Shown: positions 49,107 through 57,855 of the stretch, in pieces
How positions within the stretch are numbered: the first letter of the stretch is position 1
Layout of the letters: the number at the start of each line of letters is the position of its first letter
DNA from: Alkalidesulfovibrio alkalitolerans DSM 16529
Lineage (GTDB): Bacteria > Desulfobacterota > Desulfovibrionia > Desulfovibrionales > Desulfovibrionaceae
Reading direction: 5' to 3'
Assembly (NCBI RefSeq): GCF_000422245.1
Contig: NZ_ATHI01000026.1
Span: 124,001-188,000 of the forward strand
Length of the DNA stretch: 64,000 nt
The notes under the pieces: generated by a model
The model's database searches: none
Seen by the model: the letters and a program-made list of their open reading frames with translations, nothing else
What the model was told of the DNA's origin: nothing
Position numbers and translations under genes: made by a program

Positions 49107-49292
49107 GTGGGCTCCGCTTGGCGAGTGCTTCGAGGTCCCGCGCCGTTCACGGGGCCCTTTTCGACCGTTTACCAAAAAAAGGTCTGGAATGAAATTCCCC
49201 GAAAGGTATAGACTTGGACCTTGACCCGCCCACTTCGGGCCGCCCGCTTCCGGTCTCGGCGGTCCGGAAAAAACCGTATGCGAGGTGACGGC
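49107..49292. promoter_or_regulatory. Divergent promoter region of pat-like gene and acs
   Basis: 186 bases with the inverted repeat GGAAT-GAA-ATTCC (49186-49198) and TATAGA (49207-49212) as a possible -10 toward acs. GAGGTGA before 49293 is the acs ribosome site. The palindrome could be an operator shared by both genes. Confidence 0.4.
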
Positions 49293-51284
<1,992 letters not shown>

Positions 51285-51308
51285 CCGGTCCACGCCATCT
51301 TACGCCAA

Positions 51309-51340
51309 CGGGGACGCCCTTCGGGGCGTCCCCGGTTTTT
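51309..51340 (+). terminator. Terminator of acs
   Basis: CGGGGACGCCC (51309-51319) and GGGCGTCCCCG (51324-51334) form an 11 bp stem closed by a TTCG tetraloop of the extra-stable C(UUCG)G kind, then five T (51336-51340). Confidence 0.92.
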
Positions 51341-51445
51341 GCTGCGGGCGAGGTGGGGGGAATTCCGGATGAAGTCCGCGCGTTATTCGTCGGGCGCGGC
51401 CTTGGGGTGGGTGGCGTGCGGGCCTGGGTGGCCCGGTTTGGCCGA

Positions 51446-51796
51446 CTAGGATCGTTGTCCGGGTGCCTTCGGCGCGCCGGGCAGGCGCAGGGCGTCGAGC
51501 CCGCCCTCGGTGAAGGCCCTGAGCACTTCCGGCGTCTCGCCGCCGAGCCAGGCGTGGACCTTGATCCCACCCCCGTGCAACGCTTCGAGGTAGTGTGGCG
51601 AAACGCCTCCGCAGACAAGGGTGTCGATGCCGAAGCAGTGCAGGGTCAAGAGAAGGTTGGCGGGGCCGCCGCCGGGCATGGGGCTGTATCCCTTGGGCGT
51701 CGCCGCGTGGCCCCGGACCTGGAAGAAATGGAGTTCGGCGGCGTTTTCGAGCAGCGCCGCGAGGCGGTTGCCGTATGTGGCGAGGCACAGGTTCAT
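51446..51796 (-). CDS. Dinitrogenase iron-molybdenum cofactor (NifX/NifB-like) domain protein
   Basis: 116 residues with the NifX/NafY-type fold. It starts MNLCLATYGNRLAALLENAAELHFFQ and has the typical GIDTLVCGGVSPHYLEALHGGGIKVHAWL. Small proteins of this family bind metal clusters; here, far from nif genes, the role is unknown. AGGGGAG precedes ATG 51796. Last gene after the tmc cluster and its receiver gene, 125 bases downstream of the latter. Confidence 0.82.
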   Translation of the reverse strand: MNLCLATYGNRLAALLENAAELHFFQVRGHAATPKGYSPMPGGGPANLLLTLHCFGIDTLVCGGVSPHYLEALHGGGIKVHAWLGGETPEVLRAFTEGGLDALRLPGAPKAPGQRS

Positions 51797-51921
51797 GGCT
51801 CCCCTTTTCGGTCCGGCTGGGTTGGGATGGGCGCGTTCCTCGTCCGTTTGTCTTGAACGCGGGCGTGAAACGCGCCCATTATCCCGTTGGCCGTGCTCGC
51901 AAAAGACCGCCGCCGCATTAC

Positions 51922-52278
51922 CTATTTGCCGATGGTCTGCTCCACGATCCTGAGCACATGCTCGGGTTCGAAAGGTTTGTTGATGGTCGCAACGGCCCTG
52001 CGGATGGCCAAGTGGATGCCGGACAGCCCGCTGATGACGATCACTGGCGTATCCTTGAATTCCGCCTTCTGGGAGAACTTGCGGAAAAAGCGCGGCCCCC
52101 ATTCGTTGGGCATCTCCAGGTCCAGGGTGATCAGGTCCGGCCTCTCGCGCTCCAGGATGTCCATGGCGGCCTCGCCGTCGGGAGCGCTGCACGTTTCGTA
52201 ACCGTTGTCGGCAAAGAGCGTGGTCAGATACTCCACGATGGCCGGATCGTCGTCCACGACCATTATCTTCTTGGCCAT
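51922..52278 (-). CDS. Stand-alone response-regulator receiver
   Basis: 118 residues, one CheY-like receiver: VVDDDPAIVEYLTTLFADNGY, phospho-acceptor Asp in LITLDLEMP, and the final Lys in ATINKPFEPEHV. No output domain. It lies 22 bases after tmcA on the same strand, so it is probably co-transcribed with the tmc operon. A partner among the kinases at 57856-61246 is likely. Confidence 0.9.
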   Translation of the reverse strand: MAKKIMVVDDDPAIVEYLTTLFADNGYETCSAPDGEAAMDILERERPDLITLDLEMPNEWGPRFFRKFSQKAEFKDTPVIVISGLSGIHLAIRRAVATINKPFEPEHVLRIVEQTIGK

Positions 52279-52300
52279 GTAGCGCCTCCTTGTGGCTTGA

Positions 52301-52678
52301 TCAGTTGTGGCACTCGCCGCAGGTCAGCGGCCCATTGCCCGCATCGTGGTGGCAGCCCACGCATTGCCGGTGGTAGGCCCGCATCAGCGGCGTCCTGCCC
52401 GGCGCGCCTTCCACGGGGTGGCACTCGACGCAGGGCTGGCCCGGCGTCTCGAAGGTCGGATCTGCCTTGCCGTCCGTTTCGCCGTGGTGGCACACCCCGC
52501 ACTCGAAGAGCCCGGCCTTGTCGTTGTGCTCGTCGTGCTTGAACGTGGCCTCGGACCGTTGCGGAGAGGGGAAGACGGTGTTTGGCACCCGCTCCATCTC
52601 GTCCTGGGAGAGCGCCGGAAGCGCCCAGGCCAGACCGGCCAGGAGCGCCGCCACCGCGAAAAACCTCATATGTTGCAT
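52301..52678 (-). CDS. tmcA: TmcA, acidic tetraheme cytochrome c3
   Basis: 125 residues. Signal peptide (FFAVAALLAGLAWALPALSQ) and four haem sites: CGVCH (60-64), CVECH (83-87), CVGCH (106-110), CGECH (120-124). The first and third are followed by a second His, as in cytochrome c3. Acidic type II c3 is the periplasmic electron entry of the Tmc complex, accepting electrons from hydrogenase/type I c3. GGAGG lies eight bases before ATG 52678; a second ATG three codons in is also possible. Confidence 0.93.
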   Translation of the reverse strand: MQHMRFFAVAALLAGLAWALPALSQDEMERVPNTVFPSPQRSEATFKHDEHNDKAGLFECGVCHHGETDGKADPTFETPGQPCVECHPVEGAPGRTPLMRAYHRQCVGCHHDAGNGPLTCGECHN

Positions 52679-52728
52679 GGCTTTTCCTCCTCGGGTTCGC
52701 CGCGCAGGGTTTTCCAGGCCCGCGAGGC

Positions 52729-54048
52729 CTAGGCCTCGGCCGGCCGCTCCATGTTGGCGTAGATAACATCACCAAGGAACTTGATTTTCATGCCCAGCTT
52801 GAAGTGGTGGATGATGTCTTCGAGTCCGCCATGGCAGTTGTGACAGGGCGCGATGACCGTTTCCACGCCGGTGGCCTTGAGTTGGTCGGCCTTGGCCTTG
52901 TTGCCCACAATGCGCACGTTCTTGAACGGCGGGCCGCAGTTGATGACGCCGCCCCCCGCGCAGCAGCACAGGTTGTGCTCGCGGTTGGGGGTCATCTCCA
53001 CCACGTTGTCGTACAGGGCATGGACCACCTCGCGCAGCTTGTCCATCAGGCCGCGTCCGCGAATGACGTTGCAGGGATCATGGATGGTCACGGGGCCGGG
53101 CTGTTTCTGCGCGATGCGGATTTTGCCCTGGTCCAGGAGTTCCCAGAAGAACTCGATGGAATGGACCACCGGCACCGGGTGCATTTTCCAGCCCAGCCAG
53201 CGGTTGCCCACGTCGTAGACCGCGCGGAAGGCGTGGCCGCATTCGCCCATGACAATGCGCTTGACGCGCAACCTTTGCGCGGTCTCGAAGTGATAGCGTT
53301 CCACCCGGCCCATGATCTCGAAGTCACCCGAGAACATGGCCATGTTGCTGTTGTCCCAGCCTGGGGTGGCGGGCATGGTCCAACTGCATCCGGCGTTGTG
53401 GAAAATGGCCGCGGCCTGGTAGATGAGCTGGGTGCGGAACTTGGGCTCGGGCGCGATGACCGAGTACATGAAGTCCACTCCCTCAGTCTCCAGGGGGATG
53501 CGCAGATCAGGGAACTCGGCTCTGGCTTCGTCCTCCTGCCATTGCAGGCTGTCGGTCCATTCGTCGTCCTTGACCCACATCTGGTTCAAGACGGCCGAGT
53601 GGCTGTGCGTGGTGTCCTGGATGTACATGGGAGTCATGCCGAGTTTGGAGCACAGCCGCCGCACCACGGTCATGATGTAGGCCGTGTCGATGCCCAGGGG
53701 ACAGTAGTGCATGCAGCGGCGGCACAGGTTGCACTCGGTGTAGGCGATCTGGGCGCAGTCGGCCAGGAAGCGCGGCTCCACGCGGCCTCCCTGGCGCAGA
53801 AGTTCCCACATGGTCTGCCGCACCTTGCCCACGGGCGAATAGCTCGGGTCGCCGTCGTGGGAAATGCAGTAGTGGCAGGCGGGCGCGCACATGCCGCAGC
53901 GCACGCAGGTTTCGACGTAGGTTTTCAGGCGTGCGCCGGTCTCTCCGGCGAGCAATGCCTGAAAGGTTTCGGCTATCCGGTCCGGGGTCAGGCGCTCAAT
54001 GCCCCGCGCGAGCCCCGCGTCCTCTATTCGTCTGGTTTCGATGCCCAT
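52729..54048 (-). CDS. tmcB: TmcB, HdrD-like iron-sulfur subunit
   Basis: 439 residues. Two ferredoxin clusters (CVRCGMCAPAC and CNLCRRCMHYC) and the CCG-type cysteine-rich region (IHDPCNVIRGRG, NLCCCAGGG, APCHNCHGG). Cytoplasmic subunit paralogous to DsrK, thought to deliver electrons from Tmc to a cytoplasmic disulfide/trisulfide-type acceptor. GAGGC site before ATG 54048; 12 bases after tmcC. Confidence 0.93.
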   Translation of the reverse strand: MGIETRRIEDAGLARGIERLTPDRIAETFQALLAGETGARLKTYVETCVRCGMCAPACHYCISHDGDPSYSPVGKVRQTMWELLRQGGRVEPRFLADCAQIAYTECNLCRRCMHYCPLGIDTAYIMTVVRRLCSKLGMTPMYIQDTTHSHSAVLNQMWVKDDEWTDSLQWQEDEARAEFPDLRIPLETEGVDFMYSVIAPEPKFRTQLIYQAAAIFHNAGCSWTMPATPGWDNSNMAMFSGDFEIMGRVERYHFETAQRLRVKRIVMGECGHAFRAVYDVGNRWLGWKMHPVPVVHSIEFFWELLDQGKIRIAQKQPGPVTIHDPCNVIRGRGLMDKLREVVHALYDNVVEMTPNREHNLCCCAGGGVINCGPPFKNVRIVGNKAKADQLKATGVETVIAPCHNCHGGLEDIIHHFKLGMKIKFLGDVIYANMERPAEA

Positions 54049-54060
54049 GGCTGCCTCCCG

Positions 54061-54720
54061 TTACCAGTCCTTGGCGTGGCGGACTCCGCCGAATTCCGAG
54101 CCCATGTAAGCGCGGGTGAAGAGACCGAAGATCATGTGTGAGAGCCGGGTGAAGGGAATGGCCACAAGCATGAGTTCGGCCGAGAGGATGTGCAGCGTGG
54201 CCATGGTCAGCGGCGGCCCTACCTGGTGGTAGGCCAAAAGGCCCGTGGCGAAAGGCAGGAAGACCACGGCGAGCACGATCCAGTCCTGGGTGGAGGTCAC
54301 GTAGCGCACGGTGCGGTTGAAGAAGCGGCGGGCCGCGAAGAAGATGCAGGCCGCCACGACCAGCATGGTCATGACGTCGGTTACCGCCTCGGGCAGCGTG
54401 GGGTATTCGATGCCGTGGTAGAGGTCGAGCAGCACCACGTGGGCCAGCAGGAAGATTGGCGTTACGATCAGGCAGATGTGAAAGATGAAGGTGACCACGG
54501 TCAGCGCCGGATTCTCTTTCCAGCCGAGTGAGCCGAAGGGCACGAGCCAGTGGCCGATGGAGCGAAGACCGTAGCGCCAACTCATGTAGCTCAGGAAGGG
54601 CGCGTCTTTTTTCTTGGCCAGGCTGTACATGGCCACAAGGCGCGCGATCGAGCCCAGGAAGAAGACGGCGAAGGCGCCCCAGGCCAGCGGGCCGACGGCG
54701 AATTCATAGAGTTCTCGCAT
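54061..54720 (-). CDS. tmcC: TmcC, cytochrome b membrane subunit
   Basis: 219 residues, NarI-like, with five hydrophobic segments (about 8-30, 70-95, 112-130, 145-165, 178-195) and haem histidines. Links TmcA haems, the menaquinone pool and TmcB. Paralogous to DsrM. The ATG at 54720 has GGAGG upstream; the much longer reading frame upstream is a shadow of tmcD. Confidence 0.92.
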   Translation of the reverse strand: MRELYEFAVGPLAWGAFAVFFLGSIARLVAMYSLAKKKDAPFLSYMSWRYGLRSIGHWLVPFGSLGWKENPALTVVTFIFHICLIVTPIFLLAHVVLLDLYHGIEYPTLPEAVTDVMTMLVVAACIFFAARRFFNRTVRYVTSTQDWIVLAVVFLPFATGLLAYHQVGPPLTMATLHILSAELMLVAIPFTRLSHMIFGLFTRAYMGSEFGGVRHAKDW

Positions 54721-54731
54721 GGCAGCCTCCT

Positions 54732-55994
54732 TCAGGCGTGGAACGCGTCCGGCGAGGCCACGACGCGCATGCATTTTCCGCCGGAGATGCCCCGGATGAG
54801 CACCTTGCGGCCGTCGGGGGAGAAGACCGGGGTGAAGGCGTGGTCGAACCACTCCTTGTAGACCATGTCGTCGAGGACCACGGTGCGTTTGCCGTTCTTT
54901 TCCACCACGGCGGCGACGTGCGCGCCGTCGTCGGAGAAGACGGGCGCAAAGGCCATGTCGTAGCGGCCGCCCCAGGCCTTGCCGTCCACACAGACCGCGA
55001 ACCGAGTGTTGTTCTCGCTGGTCAGGCAGGCCGCGCGGCCGTTTTTGGCCACCACGAGATCGGTGACCACAGGGAAGGTGGCGCTCCACGGTGCTCCATT
55101 CACGGCCACGGTAAACGCGCCAAAGCTCGGGGCCACGATGGCCGCCGTGGTCCGGCCGTCCTCGGAGAAGGTCACGTGCCACAACTGCGAATAGACGGGA
55201 GCCCAGGCGACGTGGTCGTCCACGGCCAGGCCCCAGGCGCCCTTGATGCGCACCGGCGCGTTGACCTGCCCGGTGGCGGGGTTGAAGGTCGGCTCCCAGA
55301 CGCAGGCGTAGGTGCCCTTCCAGGGCACGCCGTCCACGGCGATGCCGTATTCGTAGAGGGAGTGGCGCACGGCCGCGGCCACGCGCGAAGCCGTCGAATC
55401 GAAGGCCGGGTTCCAGGCGTTGACGAAGGGGCGGGGCCAAGCCTCGCCATTGACCGCGATGCTGTAGACACCCTCCTGAAACGTGAAGATGTCGGCTTGG
55501 CCCAGGGATTTGACCTGCACCGAGGCCGCGCTCGAGCCGCCGTCCTCGCTGAGGACGAAGTCCGTGGCGTTCTCGTGCAGCGTCTCCCATATCGCGCCAT
55601 CCACGACCATGCCGTACTCGCCGTCTTGCTGCACGCAAGCCGCGATGACCGACCCATCCTTGCTGAAGCGTGTGCCCCAGACGTAGCTATGCGTCTCGTC
55701 CCAGGGCGTGTCGTCCACGGCCACGGTCCACTCGCCGTCACTCTGAGCCAGGGCCGTGAGGCGTCCGTCAGGTGAATAGCGTGGGTACCAGACTTTCTCG
55801 AAGACGTTTTCCCACATCTGGCCGTTCACGCAGAGCGTGAATTCGGCCTCCCCCACGCAGGCCACGGCGGCGAAACGTTCGCCGTCCGGCGAAACGTGGG
55901 GTTCCTCGACCCATTGTGCGGTAGACGAGCAGTCCCGCAAGTCCGCGACGATGCGGCTTCCGGACTCCCAGTCCCACGACGCCCTGTTCTGCAT
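54732..55994 (-). CDS. tmcD: TmcD, tryptophan-rich beta-propeller-like protein
   Basis: 420 residues. About nine repeats of ~42 residues of the form (V/A)DG..W...(Y/F)...W.P.FSPDGR..A, a WD40/PD40-type propeller rich in Trp. No signal peptide, so cytoplasmic. It matches the Trp-rich subunit copurified with Tmc, whose exact role is unknown. AAAGGAG precedes ATG 55994. First gene of the operon in transcription order (D-C-B-A), behind a sigma-54 promoter. Confidence 0.85.
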   Translation of the reverse strand: MQNRASWDWESGSRIVADLRDCSSTAQWVEEPHVSPDGERFAAVACVGEAEFTLCVNGQMWENVFEKVWYPRYSPDGRLTALAQSDGEWTVAVDDTPWDETHSYVWGTRFSKDGSVIAACVQQDGEYGMVVDGAIWETLHENATDFVLSEDGGSSAASVQVKSLGQADIFTFQEGVYSIAVNGEAWPRPFVNAWNPAFDSTASRVAAAVRHSLYEYGIAVDGVPWKGTYACVWEPTFNPATGQVNAPVRIKGAWGLAVDDHVAWAPVYSQLWHVTFSEDGRTTAAIVAPSFGAFTVAVNGAPWSATFPVVTDLVVAKNGRAACLTSENNTRFAVCVDGKAWGGRYDMAFAPVFSDDGAHVAAVVEKNGKRTVVLDDMVYKEWFDHAFTPVFSPDGRKVLIRGISGGKCMRVVASPDAFHA

Positions 55995-56101
55995 ACGCGC
56001 TCCTTTGCTCGTGCCCTTGGTTCCGGTTCCGGTCCCGCCCGGCGCACGCGGCGGGACCATGCCTCGGAGTCGAGGCCGTGCGTGCCGACGGTCCTTGTCT
56101 A

Positions 56102-56117
56102 AGCATGGGGCGTACCA
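56102..56117 (-). promoter_or_regulatory. Sigma-54 promoter of the tmc operon
   Basis: Minus-strand TGGTACGCCCCATGCT agrees with TGGCACG-N4-TTGCW at all positions except C4 to T and T12 to A, with exact spacing between GG and GC. It lies ~110 bases before tmcD, next to a sigma-54 activator gene. The hairpin GCCTCG/CGAGGC at 56061-56076 is in the leader. Confidence 0.78.
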
Positions 56118-56176
56118 GATAAAAAGCGAAGTGATGACGGATTGTTATGATACCGGAAGAGACTTGCGCCCTGCGC

Positions 56177-56199
56177 GGGGGGCGAAAAGTACGCCCCCC
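56177..56199 (-). terminator. Hairpin after the sigma-54 activator gene
   Basis: GGGGGGCG (56177-56184) pairs with CGCCCCCC (56192-56199). In the activator's direction the loop is TACTTTT. It lies between the activator stop and the tmc promoter and may insulate them. Confidence 0.6.
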
Positions 56200-56218
56200 G
56201 GAAGGGGAGAAGGACGCG

Positions 56219-57709
56219 TTATTCGTCCGCCTGCGCGCCACCGGAGAGAATTCTGCGCAGGGTGTCCTTTGAAATGTCGAGTTCGCGGCAGGCGGCCATT
56301 TTTTTGCCCTTGTGGCGTTGCACGGCCTCCACGGCTGCGGCGTACTTGATGTCGCGAAGCGTGCAGCGCCTGCCGCGCGACAGGCGCGGCTCCTCGCGCG
56401 GATGGAGGTTCTCGGGCAGATGCTCGGCCTGGATGTAGCCGTCTTGGCAGAGGATGAAGGCGTATTCGATGATGTTCTCGAGTTCGCGGACGTTACCGGG
56501 GAAGGGGTGTCTGAGGAGCATCTGGAAGACGTCTTCGGAGACCCCTTGGATGCTCTTGCCCGTGAGACAGTTGTGGCGGTTGATGAAGTGGCTGATGAGC
56601 AGGGGGATGTCCTCGGGGCGTTCGCGAAGCGGCGGCAGACGGAGTTGGACAACGTTCAGCCGGTAGAAGAGGTCGTCGCGGAAGCGTCCCTGCTCCACCA
56701 GGGCCTGCAGGTCGCGGTTGGTGGCCGCGATGACGCGGGCGTTGGTGGAAATGCTCTTGACTGAACCCAGTGGCTCGTAGGTGCGCTCCTGGAGCACGCG
56801 CAGGATTTTGACCTGCAAGGGCAGGGGCATGTCGCCGATCTCGTCGAGCAGTATTGTTCCGTCCTGGGCGGCATGGAAGCGGCCCGGCTTGTCGGTCTTG
56901 GCGTCGGTGAAGGCTCCTGCCTTGTATCCGAAGAGTTCGGATTCGAGCAGGGTATCGGGCAGCGCGCCGCAGTTCACTGCCGTGAAGGGGCCTTTCCTGA
57001 AGCGGCTGAGGTTGTGCAGGGCGCGCGCGAAGAGTTCCTTGCCCGTACCCGATTCGCCCAGGATGAGCACCGTGGAGTCGCTGGCCGCGATCTGGGGCAG
57101 GATCTGCAGGACGCGGATCAGGGACTGACTTTTGGTGATGATGTCTTCGAGCGTGTAGAGCCCTTCGAGCTTCTGGCGCATGAGCTTGATGGCCGTGATG
57201 TCGCGGAAGGTCTCCACCCCGCCCACGATCTCGCCTGCTTCATTGCGTAGCGGCGAGGCGCTGATGCTCACCGAGACCTTGCTGCCGTCGGGCCTGAGAA
57301 TGAAGATGGATTTGTTGGAAAGAGTCCTGTCGTTATGGATGCTGTGCTCCAGGGCGCACGACCCGTCGCAGATGCTGGAGCGGAAGACCTCCCAGCACTT
57401 GCGGCCTACGGCCTCGTCGCGCGGCACCCCGGTGATCTCCTCGGCGGCCCTGTTGAAGAAGGTCACGGTCCATTCCCGATCCACGGTGAACACGCCGTCG
57501 GCGATGCTCTCCATGATGGATTCGCATGGAATTTCGATGTGCAGTCCCATGGCGGCCTCCGGGAGGCTCTTCGCTTTGAGGTTGCCGTGCAGGTTACCCC
57601 ATACCGGTCCCCGGGACAAGTCGGCGCGGACCGTTTCGGACGCCTTTTCATCCTTGTTTTTGTCCGGGCTCGTTTCGCGCCCGTTTCGGGACGCATTCGT
57701 GGTTGTCAT
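56219..57709 (-). CDS. PAS-containing sigma-54-dependent activator of the tmc region
   Basis: 496 residues. PAS domain (about 60-175) with a cysteine triad Cys105, Cys114, Cys118. AAA+ domain with Walker A GESGTGKE (218-225), GAFTDA (265-270) in place of GAFTGA, and Walker B ILLDEIGD. Fis-type HTH at the end (GKKMAACRELDISKDTLRRIL). No receiver, so it senses its signal through PAS. ATG 57709 has GGGGAG upstream; a second start at 57550, also with GGAGG, would omit the unstructured first 53 residues. Likely drives the promoters at 56102 and 57743. Confidence 0.9.
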   Translation of the reverse strand: MTTTNASRNGRETSPDKNKDEKASETVRADLSRGPVWGNLHGNLKAKSLPEAAMGLHIEIPCESIMESIADGVFTVDREWTVTFFNRAAEEITGVPRDEAVGRKCWEVFRSSICDGSCALEHSIHNDRTLSNKSIFILRPDGSKVSVSISASPLRNEAGEIVGGVETFRDITAIKLMRQKLEGLYTLEDIITKSQSLIRVLQILPQIAASDSTVLILGESGTGKELFARALHNLSRFRKGPFTAVNCGALPDTLLESELFGYKAGAFTDAKTDKPGRFHAAQDGTILLDEIGDMPLPLQVKILRVLQERTYEPLGSVKSISTNARVIAATNRDLQALVEQGRFRDDLFYRLNVVQLRLPPLRERPEDIPLLISHFINRHNCLTGKSIQGVSEDVFQMLLRHPFPGNVRELENIIEYAFILCQDGYIQAEHLPENLHPREEPRLSRGRRCTLRDIKYAAAVEAVQRHKGKKMAACRELDISKDTLRRILSGGAQADE

Positions 57710-57742
57710 GGGCAACTCCCCTGAAAAGACAGGATGTTTTGT

Positions 57743-57758
57743 TGGCACACATAATGCT
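57743..57758 (+). promoter_or_regulatory. Sigma-54 promoter of the sensor-kinase operon
   Basis: TGGCACACATAATGCT matches TGGCAC-N5-TTGCW with exact spacing and one mismatch. It lies in the interval between the divergent activator gene and the kinase gene, ~98 bases before the kinase ATG. Confidence 0.82.
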
Positions 57759-57855
57759 GTTCTTACAGAAAACGTTCCAACCCGTACCACATGGGCGAAA
57801 AAATCGTCGTGCCCCATGCGAGGCGGCGGAAGTGACGGGAAAAGGCGGTCGGGAC

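Noticed and set aside
46857-49211. 784-codon open frame opposite the Pat-like gene
   Set aside because: High GC makes long antisense frames; the product is a low-complexity Arg/His/Gly/Ala string, while the minus strand encodes a complete known protein.
51446-51796. Part of a nitrogen-fixation cluster
   Set aside because: The NifX-fold domain is widespread outside nif regions and no nif gene is present in the window.
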